Assembly: GCF_033955345.1 (NCBI RefSeq)
Contig: NZ_CP138332.1
Coordinates: 3,968,001-4,032,000 of the forward strand
DNA: 64,000 bases
Origin: Sphingobacterium bambusae
GTDB taxonomy: Bacteria; Bacteroidota; Bacteroidia; Sphingobacteriales; Sphingobacteriaceae
Direction: 5' to 3'
Shown: one piece after another, positions 8,985 through 18,400 of the stretch
How positions within the stretch are numbered: position 1 is the first letter of the stretch
Layout of the letters: each line of letters begins with the position of its first letter
Program-made: the position numbers and the translations under genes
Notes under the pieces: generated by a model
The model's input: the letters and a program-made list of their open reading frames with translations, nothing else
What the model was told of the DNA's origin: nothing
Database searches by the model: none

Positions 8985-9249
8985 ATGTATGTGAACTTCT
9001 GACTTATGTATTTTTTGAACTTTCGAATATTTAATGGATTAGTGGAATATATGAAACTGAGTATCTGATAAATTTATTGTTAAATGTATCATATTTTGTT
9101 TTTTTTACGGAAATAGGATGCTTGTGTTGTGGATAATATGTTTTGTAGCAAGATTTGTAAAAATATATTTAGCCTTTACATCGATTTGTTTAACGATAGA
9201 TGAGTGGGTTAGGTATCAGCCTGTATCAAAAACAAAAAAAAATAAAAAT

Positions 9250-9699
9250 ATGAAAAAACTAGGTTTATCCATCGTGTTGCTGTTGATGCTTGTAACAGCA
9301 GGTACCGCGCAGATTTATAATCCGGTAAAATGGTCTGTTGCATCGAAAAAGCTGAGCAGCAAAGAAGCTGTCGTTTTTATTAAAGCTACTATCCAGGAGG
9401 GCTGGCACATTTATGGGCTTGACGTTCCCGAAGGAGGCCCAATAGCTACTACTTTTACTTTTAGTCCTTCGAAAGAATATACATTAAATGGCAAAGTTGC
9501 GGCTCCTGCGCCCAAAAGCAAATATGAAAAGGATTTTAAGATGAATGTACCTTACTATCCAAACGAAGTGACCTTTCAGCAGAAAGTCAAATTGGTTAAG
9601 GGGCAAACGACTGTAAAAGGAACGGTAGAATTTATGGCTTGTGATAAATCACAGTGTCTGCCGCCCGATGAATACAATTTTAATGTAGCCATTAAATAA
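9250..9699 (+). CDS. Secreted DsbD N-terminal-domain-like protein
   Basis: 149 residues from ATG 9250 (MKKLGLSIVLLLMLVTAGTAQ, a clear signal peptide); the frame is open from 9118 but that part is AT-rich and not protein-like. The mature part is a single immunoglobulin-like domain with EGWHIYGLDVPEGGP and a late cysteine pair in ACDKSQCLPPD, as in the N-terminal domain of DsbD, which passes electrons to periplasmic thiol partners. The membrane and thioredoxin domains of full DsbD are absent, which is common for stand-alone copies in Bacteroidota. Its nearness to trxB fits a thiol theme but they are not co-transcribed. Confidence 0.85.
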   Translation: MKKLGLSIVLLLMLVTAGTAQIYNPVKWSVASKKLSSKEAVVFIKATIQEGWHIYGLDVPEGGPIATTFTFSPSKEYTLNGKVAAPAPKSKYEKDFKMNVPYYPNEVTFQQKVKLVKGQTTVKGTVEFMACDKSQCLPPDEYNFNVAIK

Positions 9700-9802
9700 A
9701 GATATATACATTCGGCGGCTTGAGGTTGCCGTATGGGGGAAAGCTGATCCTTTCCAAAAGAAAATACCATACTAAGGTATTGTTGTTTAGTTAGTAAAAA
9801 TA

Positions 9803-9827
9803 AGGCTGCCTCGCCCGAGTGCAGCCT
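9803..9827. terminator. Hairpin terminator, stronger in the minus direction
   Basis: AGGCTGC and GCAGCCT pair over an 11-base loop that can pair further (CTCG/CGAG). Minus-strand reading ends in TTATTTTT, a good U-tract; plus-strand reading has only a weak T-run. A near copy lies at 24929-24953. Confidence 0.65.
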
Positions 9828-9830
9828 GTT

Positions 9831-10004
9831 TCATTTATGGGAAATTTTTTTTTGACCAATGTCGATCTCTGTATATTTTTTTATATCTTCGGGAAGTACA
9901 ATTTCGTTATGAACAGAAAAAAAGTTTTGTCCCCTCCTGTAGTATAAACGTTTCTTACCATCTGTAAGAGATATAAGGATAGCGAATCCGCTATCCCAGA
10001 AAGT
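9831..10004 (-). pseudogene. Possible 3' remnant of a gene (57 codons, no start)
   Basis: On the minus strand an open frame of 57 codons runs from just after a TAG (10005-10007) to TGA 9831-9833. It reads like natural protein: FWDSGFAILISLTDGKKR, then LYYRRGQNFFSVHNE and IVLPEDIKKYTEIDIG. It has no ATG, GTG or TTG start in frame. Four bases after its stop lies a hairpin with a good U-tract in the same direction, as expected for a true 3' end. I do not recognise the family. It may be the tail of a deleted gene. The rest of the 9700-10062 gap holds nothing else I can support, apart from an 8-bp stem (GGATAGCG/CGCTATCC) at 9977-9996 inside this frame. Confidence 0.4.
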
Positions 10005-10062
10005 CTATTATTAAATTTTATTACAGAAGTTCCCGCTTTGAACAGGGGATAAATACATTTTT

Positions 10063-10962
10063 ATGAAAAAGTCATATCTGCTTTTGCATATTGCCATATT
10101 GTTAGCTGGTTTCACCGGTGTTTTTGGAAAGTTGATCACGTTGAATGAAGGAATGTTGGTTTGGTATCGCGTTCTTTTCTCCAGTATCATGCTCTTCTTT
10201 CTCGTCAAAGGATTAAGAATTCGGGAAGTCCCAGATATCAAAACGCGCTTTGATATCGGTAAAGTAGGTTTGTTTATTACCATACACTGGGTGTTTTTCT
10301 ATGCAAGTATCAAGTACGCTAATATTTCCGTCGGTGTAGTATGCTACTGCTTGACGAGTTTCTTCACCGCTATATTCAAACCAGTGATCGATCGCAGCAG
10401 ATTCCGTTTGTCCGAGCTGCTTTTAAGTTCAATGACACTCGCCGGCATATTGCTCATCTTCCATTTCGATGCTTCTTATCAAATTGGTATCGTCTGTGGT
10501 GTGATATCTTCCGCCTTTGCGGCGCTTTACACGATCTTTAATGAACGACTGGTCACGAAATACGATAGCCGGTTGATCAATTACTATCAGATGTCTACAG
10601 GGACCATCGGCCTAGGGCTTTTTATGCCTCTCTACTTGTACTACTTTCCGGTAGAAAATCTCCTGCCAAGTGCTATGGATACCTTTTATTTGCTGTTGTT
10701 GGCACTCTTTTGCACCGTTGGCCTCTACGTTATTTTTGCGGATGTGCTGAAGAAAATATCGGCATTTACGGTTAATCTAACCTTCAACCTTGAGCCTCTG
10801 TACGCCATCATCTTAGCATTTCTTTTCTTCGATGAAAGTAAAGCCGTGAATTTTTCCTTTTACCTCGGGCTCGGTTTTGTCTTGGCTTCCGTGGTCTTAC
10901 AAATGTATTTTTCATCGAAAGAGAAAAAGACACCTGCGTTGGAACCTACCGCTTTGCAGTAA
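10063..10962 (+). CDS. EamA/DMT family transporter
   Basis: 299 residues with ten predicted membrane helices in two repeats, the layout of drug/metabolite transporters of the EamA family in the inner membrane. Helix 1 is YLLLHIAILLAGFTGVFG and the second repeat opens near IGIVCGVISSAFAALYTI. Typical family marks include the early MLVWYRVLFSS and the late FNLEPLYAIILAFLFFDE. The substrate cannot be told from sequence; members export amino acids, nucleosides or other small metabolites. The gene stands alone, followed by a perfect inverted repeat at 10977-11031. Confidence 0.92.
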   Translation: MKKSYLLLHIAILLAGFTGVFGKLITLNEGMLVWYRVLFSSIMLFFLVKGLRIREVPDIKTRFDIGKVGLFITIHWVFFYASIKYANISVGVVCYCLTSFFTAIFKPVIDRSRFRLSELLLSSMTLAGILLIFHFDASYQIGIVCGVISSAFAALYTIFNERLVTKYDSRLINYYQMSTGTIGLGLFMPLYLYYFPVENLLPSAMDTFYLLLLALFCTVGLYVIFADVLKKISAFTVNLTFNLEPLYAIILAFLFFDESKAVNFSFYLGLGFVLASVVLQMYFSSKEKKTPALEPTALQ

Positions 10963-10976
10963 GTAGTCAAACCGCA

Positions 10977-11031
10977 GTACTAGGCTGTCTCTTATTTTTC
11001 CTGAATACAAACATAAGAGACAGCCTAGTAC
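10977..11031. repeat. Perfect 19-bp inverted repeat with 17-base loop
   Basis: GTACTAGGCTGTCTCTTAT (10977-10995) and ATAAGAGACAGCCTAGTAC (11013-11031) are exact reverse complements. There is no T-run after either arm, so it is not a textbook terminator. The outer GTAC is itself a palindrome and could be read as a target duplication of a miniature element. The arm contains CTGTCTCTTAT, also found at the ends of some IS4-type elements. Confidence 0.75.
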
Positions 11032-11289
11032 ATGTTGTGCATGTCAGTCTAGAATTTGATCTTTCTAAAAACAAATTGGGGATGGCAGCGTGCATGGGAT
11101 AACCCCTAATTTACATGGCTATGAAAGCAAGAATAAATTTTATCACATTGGCGGATCGGTGATTCGGCGATAGAAAAATCATGCTGCGGACAAGCTTTTA
11201 ATTTCCGCTGTCGGACCGTAATTAAATTATTGACTATATTATTACAATAGTCAAAAAGTTAATTCAATTCGCTTTGCTAATTTTGGCGC
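11032..11289. other. Gene-free stretch upstream of the membrane protein gene
   Basis: No frame of substance. TAATTTTG at 11278-11285 fits a -7 box but ends only four bases before the ATG at 11290, which would give a leaderless message. A short inverted repeat GACTAT/ATAGTC lies at about 11231-11251. Confidence 0.4.
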
Positions 11290-11997
11290 ATGTTACGTCC
11301 AACACTATTATCACTATTTGAAATTCTATTTTTGATTTTTACGGCCACGTTGGTGGCCTCTGGGGTTATAATTGCCAACATTAATACGGGTTGGTTTGAA
11401 GATGTTTATGCTGTCGAAGATGGATTTGTAGAAAACTGGACGTTGGTTCCGCTGCTCATAGCCTGTGGATATGCGCTGTATAAGATCTACACGTTGGGAA
11501 GCTACCGAAACTGGCGTTTTAAGCTGCTGATGGTATTGATTGCCTTATTTTCTTTCTTTGTGGCAGGAGAGGAGATCAGTTGGGGGCAACGGATCTTTCA
11601 GATCGAGAGCTCGGACTTTTTTAAACAGCACAACACACAGGCTGAAACCAATTTGCACAACATGGTTATTGGCGATAAAAAAGTTAATAAGGTGGTGTTC
11701 TCCCAATTGCTGACAGTCGGTGTCGCCGCTTACCTGTTGATATTACCGCTTTTGTACCGCAAGCATGCAACCACGCGACATTATGTGGATCTATATGGCT
11801 TGCCTATCGCGCAAAACTATCAGATTGTGGCCTGTATTGCACTTTTTGCGTCGATATCGCTTATTCCCTCTGGAAAAAATGCGGAGATTTTGGAGGCAGG
11901 TATTGCTACGCTGTTTCTGTTAATATTCCTCTTTCCTTTTAATGCGCGAACTTTTCAGCAGACAAATGCCGTCGACTATAGTAATCATCATGGTTAG
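11290..11997 (+). CDS. Integral membrane protein of unknown function
   Basis: 235 residues with about six predicted membrane helices. Between helices 3 and 4 are two strongly patterned segments, FVAGEEISWGQRIFQIES and NTQAETNLHNMVIGDKK. I have seen this AGEEISWGQ plus ETNLHN combination in uncharacterised membrane proteins of several phyla, and the conserved acidic residues, His and Asn suggest an active or ligand site at the membrane face. The function is not known. The gene is monocistronic; the neighbours give no clue. Confidence 0.75.
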   Translation: MLRPTLLSLFEILFLIFTATLVASGVIIANINTGWFEDVYAVEDGFVENWTLVPLLIACGYALYKIYTLGSYRNWRFKLLMVLIALFSFFVAGEEISWGQRIFQIESSDFFKQHNTQAETNLHNMVIGDKKVNKVVFSQLLTVGVAAYLLILPLLYRKHATTRHYVDLYGLPIAQNYQIVACIALFASISLIPSGKNAEILEAGIATLFLLIFLFPFNARTFQQTNAVDYSNHHG

Positions 11998-12233
11998 AGG
12001 CAGGATAAGCGAGTTCCTCGTTAAGCTAATAGCATCTGTTGTTATTCTTTTACGGCTGAGGGGGAACAACTGGGCTTCAAGTGGGATCTTTTTTGACGAA
12101 GGAATACGTATTTGATTAACAACATAAGCTTTGTTTTTCTTTGTATAAGAATTCCTGCAATAGCTAGCAAATTTCAATGATAAATGGTACAATTTGTGCT
12201 ATTGCTGTAGCCGTGCTACACGCATAACGAAAT

Positions 12234-13490
12234 ATGCTCCATTGTTACTGGTTTTCAAAAATTCATAAGATTCTGTTTGTCTTGATCGGCATATGCTGTA
12301 TGTGTCATGGTGATCTGTTTGCGCAACGTCCCGTAAACGAGATTGAAGTGACTAAGTTTTCGGTCGATACAAGTAAGCAGCTCGATTTAATCGACTTGGG
12401 AAAATGCCTGTTTGAAATCAAACCGCCCGCTGCAGTGGATAGCACAGGCCAGAAAATCTATTTCTCCATTCTTCCCTTTTCACAGAATGTACCGGGTGGT
12501 GGCCACGCGCTGATCACATCGACTACTGCGGGCTTTTACCTCGGCGACCGTAAGACTACCTATATCTCACGAATTAACTTCACGCCATACACCAATTTCG
12601 GCAAGCGTATCGGTATTCCTATTCGGTCTTATATTTGGTTGAAGGAAAACACCTGGGTGATTGATGGTGATATACGTCTGTTAAAGTATCCGCATGAAAC
12701 ATGGGGGCTAGGGCGCGAGCATCGTGCCGATGAAAAGATCATGCTAGACTATACCTACCTGCGCTTTTACCAACATGCGTTGAAGCGCATTAAAGGCGGA
12801 TTTTTTATGGGTCTTGGCTACGATTTAGACTACCGCATGGGTCTGCGCAGTGAAAGCGAAACTTCCTTGGCTGATTTTACCTCCTATCCTTATGGAACGG
12901 AAAACAATGACTCCTATATCTCCTCCGGTCTAAGTGTCAACATGATCTACGATACGCGGGCAAACTCCATCAATGCTTGGGATGGTAATTATGCAAATCT
13001 CCAATTTCGGGTCAACCCCGAATTTATGGGGAGCACCCAATCTTGGCAATCGCTGTTCGTGGAGATGCGTCGATACCATCGGCTGACGGACAACCCTAAC
13101 CGGCAGAATATGATTGCCGTGCGCAATTTCTTTTGGTCCGTTTTCGGCAGTAGAGCTCCTTACATGGAACTTCCAAATCTCGGTTGGGATCCCTACAACA
13201 GCTCGGGGAGGGGACTGCCATTGAGCAGGTATCGGGGAAAGTCGCTTTACTATATGGAGGGTGAATATCGGCGGGATATCACAGCGAATGGCTTTTTGGG
13301 ATTTGTTGTTTTTACCAATATGACGACGGTTAGTGGTCCAGGGAGCAAGCTGTTCCTGAATTGGAACATCGGTGCGGGGGCGGGCGCCCGGATCAAATTT
13401 AACAAGAAGTCGGGCACGAATATCGCAATTGATTACGGCTTCAGTAAGCATCATCGGGGTGTTCACCTGTCTTTGGGAGAAGTCTTCTAG
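12234..13490 (+). CDS. BamA/Omp85-like outer membrane barrel protein
   Basis: 418 residues beginning with a hydrophobic signal segment (ILFVLIGICCMCHGDLFAQ). The rest alternates beta strands and turns typical of the surface-antigen D15 barrel: GGFFMGLGYDLDYRMG, LSVNMIYDTRANSINAWDG, LYYMEGEYRRDI and the closing IAIDYGFSKHHRGVHLSLG. No POTRA repeats are present, so this is a short barrel-only relative rather than the essential BamA. Such proteins sit in the outer membrane; the function of these short members is not established. It appears monocistronic. Confidence 0.82.
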   Translation: MLHCYWFSKIHKILFVLIGICCMCHGDLFAQRPVNEIEVTKFSVDTSKQLDLIDLGKCLFEIKPPAAVDSTGQKIYFSILPFSQNVPGGGHALITSTTAGFYLGDRKTTYISRINFTPYTNFGKRIGIPIRSYIWLKENTWVIDGDIRLLKYPHETWGLGREHRADEKIMLDYTYLRFYQHALKRIKGGFFMGLGYDLDYRMGLRSESETSLADFTSYPYGTENNDSYISSGLSVNMIYDTRANSINAWDGNYANLQFRVNPEFMGSTQSWQSLFVEMRRYHRLTDNPNRQNMIAVRNFFWSVFGSRAPYMELPNLGWDPYNSSGRGLPLSRYRGKSLYYMEGEYRRDITANGFLGFVVFTNMTTVSGPGSKLFLNWNIGAGAGARIKFNKKSGTNIAIDYGFSKHHRGVHLSLGEVF

Positions 13491-13595
13491 CGTCCAATCG
13501 ATTATCGTTTAGTTCACGGATATCGGTTCTTGGCTATCTGCTAATTTTACAGCAAGCTTACGTATCTTTTGAAACGTTTAATTACTAAACATTCT

Positions 13596-13603
13596 TACAT
13601 TTG
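13596..13603 (+). promoter_or_regulatory. Candidate -7 box of the sigma factor gene
   Basis: TACATTTG matches TAnnTTTG and would start transcription near 13610, about 45 bases before ATG 13655. A TTG 24 bases upstream is farther than ideal. Confidence 0.4.
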
Positions 13604-13654
13604 CTTTATGGCTACATTCGTCTAACTAACAGAAGCGGGCTATATTGCAAAGAC

Positions 13655-14245
13655 ATGCCAAATACAATTGATGCATATTGGGTTGATTTTCTCGCAGGAG
13701 AACGATCTGCTTTTGAGCAGATCTATAGAAACCTTTTGCCTCATCTGTATGAATATGGTATGCGTCGTACAGCCGACGAAACGCTAGTTAAGGACGCTAT
13801 CCAAGATATCTTCGTCAAATTGTGGGAAGGTCGGGAAAAATTGAAAACTGTCAGTAGTCCAAAACATTATCTGTTGGTTGCCCTTAAGAATAGCCTCTTA
13901 AATGCACAACTTCGCGACGGTAAGCTTGCTCCGATCAGTGAGAAGGAAGAGTTTGCCCTACACTTTAATTTGGAAAGCCAAATAATAAAGACCGAAGATG
14001 ATCGTATCAAGGCGGCCAAGCTCGCACGTGCACTGGAACAACTTACACCTAAACAGCGCGAGGTCATCTATCTTCGTTATTTCGAGGAGCTGAGCTATGA
14101 AGAGATTCATGTACTCACGAATATTTCCGTAAAAAGCTTATATAAATTAAATCATCGTGCTATCGAAACGCTGAAGGATTTTTTGGCGATGCCGAAGGGC
14201 GATGTTATCCTATTGTTATCCCTCTTGCGATTTTTATTTTCATAA
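13655..14245 (+). CDS. ECF RNA polymerase sigma factor
   Basis: 196 residues from ATG 13655 (MPNTIDAYWVDFLAGERSAFEQIY). Region 2 covers about residues 22-90 with the core-binding DAIQDIFVKLWEGREKL, and region 4 about 120-175 with LTPKQREVIYLRYFEELSYEEI and the helix-turn-helix NISVKSLYKLNHRAIETL. This is the Bacteroidota SusC/FecR-linked ECF type: the adjacent FecR anti-sigma (129 bases downstream) and the STN-carrying SusC next to it form the usual outer membrane-to-cytoplasm signalling chain. It probably drives the SusC operon from 15444. Confidence 0.93.
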   Translation: MPNTIDAYWVDFLAGERSAFEQIYRNLLPHLYEYGMRRTADETLVKDAIQDIFVKLWEGREKLKTVSSPKHYLLVALKNSLLNAQLRDGKLAPISEKEEFALHFNLESQIIKTEDDRIKAAKLARALEQLTPKQREVIYLRYFEELSYEEIHVLTNISVKSLYKLNHRAIETLKDFLAMPKGDVILLLSLLRFLFS

Positions 14246-14374
14246 TATTTTCACTTTATCTTTTGTTCTTTTTTGCTCGTTAGCGTGCTATTTTAAATTT
14301 TTTTTAAAAAAAGTTTAAATCTCATGGGATAAAATGAATCATTCGTTTGTCTTACACTTAACACAGCCGTAATA

Positions 14375-15400
14375 ATGGAGAAATATAACGTTTATACGAC
14401 ACAGGATTTTTTGGACGATTTGGATTTTGTGCAACATGCAAAATACCCCGATCGTCTAACGTCCCGACAGTTGACCGATTGGCGCGCTTCCGAGCCTACC
14501 AATGCGGCTGCTTATGACGAGGCTATGTTTTACATGCGTGGAATGTTGGGACTGCAGCGGTTGCAGCCTACGGATGCATTCGCAGATGCGTTGTATGAAG
14601 ATATTAACGAGGATATCCAAAGTCGGCAGCGCCGCCGGGTGCAACGCTTACGCTTCCGCTGGTTATCGGGCGTGGCGGCAGCAGCGGTGTTGCTACTGAG
14701 CGGTGTGTTCTGGTATTTTACCTCCATGATCACCATTGCGACGGGCAATGGCGAAATGGCTACTATACTGCTTCCGGACAGCAGTACGGTGCAACTGAAT
14801 GCCAATTCCAGTATTGCATACAGAAGGGCTTGGTCTTGGCTGGGCAACCGTGAGGTGTACAGCACAGGAGAAGCACTGTTTCATGTGAAGCACCTCAATG
14901 CGGACACCACAAGAATAAAAGAAGGTGAGCGATTCTTTGCCCATTCGAGCGACCTCGTTGTGGAAGTTCTGGGTACAAAATTCAATATCAAGAATAGAGA
15001 TAATAGTATTGCGGTTTCTTTGATCGAAGGTAGGATTGCCCTCCGCCATAAAGATCGTCCCAATGAGATGCAAATCCTAAGTCCGGGACAAATGATCCAC
15101 TATATGGATGGAACTTTTCAACAACCAAGCCAAGAGCCTGAACGTGTAGCACAAGCGACGTCTTGGGCCGAGAAAAATTTAGTAGCGGAAAATCTATCTG
15201 TAGGCGAGCTGATTAATGAATTTCGCTACATCTATGGGCGAGAGATCGTGATTCGCGATTCCAGTTTATTGGCCAAACGAATTGACGGACGTATCTCGTT
15301 GAAATCGCAGGAAAGTGTCATCTATTCCTTGGCGAACATCTTGCAAGCTGATGTACAAATGGAAAAGGATACCGTATACCTGACTCCTAAGAACGAATAA
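14375..15400 (+). CDS. FecR-type anti-sigma factor
   Basis: 341 residues. The cytoplasmic N-terminus (about 1-90) would bind the ECF sigma. One membrane helix lies at about 95-118 (WLSGVAAAAVLLLSGVFWYF). The periplasmic FecR domain follows with TGNGEMATILLPDSSTVQLN, EALFHVKH, VEVLGTKFNIK and VSLIEGRIALRHK, and the C-terminal DUF4974-like domain with NLVAENLSVGELINEFRYIY. In the FecA/FecR/FecI scheme the STN domain of the outer membrane receptor contacts this C-terminus. The SusC gene starts 43 bases downstream and carries such a domain. Confidence 0.93.
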   Translation: MEKYNVYTTQDFLDDLDFVQHAKYPDRLTSRQLTDWRASEPTNAAAYDEAMFYMRGMLGLQRLQPTDAFADALYEDINEDIQSRQRRRVQRLRFRWLSGVAAAAVLLLSGVFWYFTSMITIATGNGEMATILLPDSSTVQLNANSSIAYRRAWSWLGNREVYSTGEALFHVKHLNADTTRIKEGERFFAHSSDLVVEVLGTKFNIKNRDNSIAVSLIEGRIALRHKDRPNEMQILSPGQMIHYMDGTFQQPSQEPERVAQATSWAEKNLVAENLSVGELINEFRYIYGREIVIRDSSLLAKRIDGRISLKSQESVIYSLANILQADVQMEKDTVYLTPKNE

Positions 15401-15443
15401 AGACTAGATAACAAATTTGAATACCCTAACCTATCAATTAAGA

Positions 15444-18400
15444 ATGAAAATGAAATCAAACCCCATGAAACCAAGACGCAGGTTTCTCGTGTTGGTGCTC
15501 GCTGGATTGCTATTCAGCATTTGGCAGCCTGCTGTTGGGCAGCAGCGTTTGTCATTGCAAGATGCGATCAAACAGATCGAGCAACGCTTTGATGCCAACC
15601 TAAGCTATGAACACAACCTATTGCAAGGTAAGTTTACCAATACGGAAGCACTAAAAGGAACTAAGCTGGAGGAGGTACTCAAGAAAGTCCTTTATCCAAA
15701 TCAGCTTGTGTTTCTCTATGTCGACGAAAAATCCTTTTCTATTGTAAAACGCAGCGAGCGAGATGTGGAAACAACGCCACAAGCACAGCCTGCGACAACT
15801 CCCGATGTAACAGATCGGCTGTCTGGCGCCGTGCGCTCGGCTAGCGGAAAACCTATTCCTTTTGCAAGCATTTGGGTGAAAGATACACGTAAGGGCGGTA
15901 AGAGTGATGACAACGGTCGGTTTTTCGTTTACGATATAAAGCCTTCTGATGTTATTATTGTTACGGCTTTGGGCTATAAGGATGCCAGCATAGTTGCTGG
16001 AAACAGAACGGAGCTTTCCATCATTATGGAAGAAGAAGAAAATGTATTGGAGGAAGTTGTTATCTCTACCGGTTATCAAAAAATATCAAAGGAACGTGCT
16101 ACCGGTTCAGCATCCGTCATTACAAGAAAAGAATTGGAAAAAATCCCTTCGCCAAACCTTATTCAGCGTATGGAAGCACTCGCTCCCGGCGTTCAGGTGA
16201 CTGTAGGTTCTGGCGACCGTAGCTTTAACTACAACAATAACCAGCTCTCGTTGAATTCTACGACCCGCACGGTAGGACAGAATGACTACAGCCTTACGGT
16301 TCGTGGGGTCGGATCTATTTCCTCGGAGACCGAAAAATCGCCGCTTGTGGTGATTGACGGAGCTATTTCAACCATGGATCTTGCCACACTCAACCCGAAC
16401 GACGTGGAGAGCATAACCATTCTAAAGGATGCTGCGGCAGCATCCATCTATGGTGTGCGTGCAGCAAATGGGGTGATCGTAGTAAACACAAGACGAGGAT
16501 CAGTGAATGGCGTGCCCCGCATTAATTTTTCGGTGAATACTGCGTTTTCTGGTCGTCCGGATTTGGGATACCTCAAACGCATGAACAGCGCAGAACTGAT
16601 CGACTACCAAGAAGAGCTTGTTGCCAAAAATGTGTTGAACAACAATAATATCGCAACGAATTTATACGCCTACGCGACCTACTATCCCGGTGCGGTGGCC
16701 GCAGCGGCTATTCAGTTGAAGAACGGTACAATCACCCAAGCTGCGTATGATGCCTTGGTCAATCCCTTCAAGGAGATTGATAATACAGCGCAAATGCAAA
16801 CCTACCTGTTCCAACCGATGAACAATCAGCAGTACAATATATCGATCAGCAACGGAACGGAAAATAATAACTACTTCTATTCGGCTTCCTATGCCAACGA
16901 AAATCCCTACAGCAAAGGAGATAACGGAAAACGATTGACGTTGAACATGAATAACAGCTGGAAGATATTTAAGATTGCAACCCTATCCACCAGTATCAAA
17001 GGAAGCTTTCTTCGTCACCAGAATAATAGTCTTGGCCTAAGTGTCTTCACGGCAAATTCAACTACCTTGTTGCCCTACCAGCTCTTGGCGGACGAACAGG
17101 GCGGCGGTATATATTACGATCGCATGAATCCAGATTTTGTTACTGGCCTTGGATCTGCGTACAGAGATTGGCGCTATAATTATCTGCAGGAATTGGCGCT
17201 CAATGACAACGTCGTGAAAAACAATAATTACTTGGCAACGATAAACTTGGAGGTGCCCATTTTTAAGGGACTGAAAGGAAATGTCATGTACGCCAATGAA
17301 CGTACTTTTGGTGATAACCGCCTTTATTATGATGAAGATTCATATTACAATAGGAACCTGCTGAATCAGTTTACGCCGATCGGTGCAAGCGGGAACGAAA
17401 TGGGAATTACCCGAGGCGGTATTTACAGCATCATCAACACGAATGTCAATAACTATACCGTGCGCGGACAATTGAGCTATGATGGCACCATCAACCAAAA
17501 GCATGAGATTACCGCCATCGCTGGTTCGGAAATTAGACAGACCGAGTTAGGGCAGGGCAGCAGCACGATGTACGGCTACAATAAGGAAACTGGCTTTAAC
17601 ACAACGGTCAGCTACTATAGTAATGCCTATACAAATATCGGCGGTTATCTTTCCGGCTTGGGCGGAGCTCCGCAACAAGGAGATCGCCGTCGTCGCTTCC
17701 TCTCTTACTTTGGAAATGGGGCATATACCTACAGCGGCAAGTACACGGTCTCTGGAAGTGTTCGGTATGATGATTACAACAATTTTGGTTTGGATCGTAG
17801 CTTCCGGGCTACGCCGCTATGGTCTTCAGGTCTGAAGTGGAATGTCGGCAAGGAAGAGTTTTTAAAGGAGCAGGCTTGGCTAAACCAATCGAGTGTTCGT
17901 GCTACCTACGGAGTGAACGGTAATATTTCGCAGGATGCTCGCCCGTTTACCTACATTGCGTTGAATGAATCTCGTGACCTAGCAAATCTGCCGTCCGCTG
18001 ATATTATTTCGCTTGCCAATCCGCAGCTACGCTGGGAGAAAACCTATGTAACGAACTTTGGTCTTGATTTTGGTATGCTGGATAGTCGCTTGTTCGGATC
18101 TGTGGATTTGTACTATAAAGACGGTCGCGACCTGTTGTACACTTTCCCTATTGCATCACCTTATGCAGGATCCATCAATAGTGGCTTGTTACAGCGTAAC
18201 ACAGCCACGATGACCGGTAGAGGACTGGATGTTGGGTTAACAGGTGTTCTGTTACGCAAAACAGATTGGCAAATGGATCTTACGGCCAATTTCTCTTATA
18301 ATACCAATGAGATTACTGACAACCGCTTCGATCCAGCGGATATTGCACCCTATACATATTCCTATACGCCGATCGGCATTAGCTACTTGCAGGGGTATCC

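Noticed and set aside
10011..10283. Minus-strand 90-codon frame overlapping the start of the EamA gene
   Set aside because: It covers the promoter and first helices of a solid transporter gene in antisense; no independent support.
10977..10995. Resemblance of the inverted-repeat arm to a Tn5/IS50-type end
   Set aside because: Only 11 bases match, no transposase or longer end is present, and short hairpins with GGCTGTCTC are frequent in this phylum as terminators. Kept only as a question under the repeat.
12930..13466. Long minus-strand frame of 178 codons inside the barrel gene
   Set aside because: It lies fully opposite a well-supported outer membrane protein gene, and its translation is rich in Arg, Pro and His with no domain; a shadow frame.
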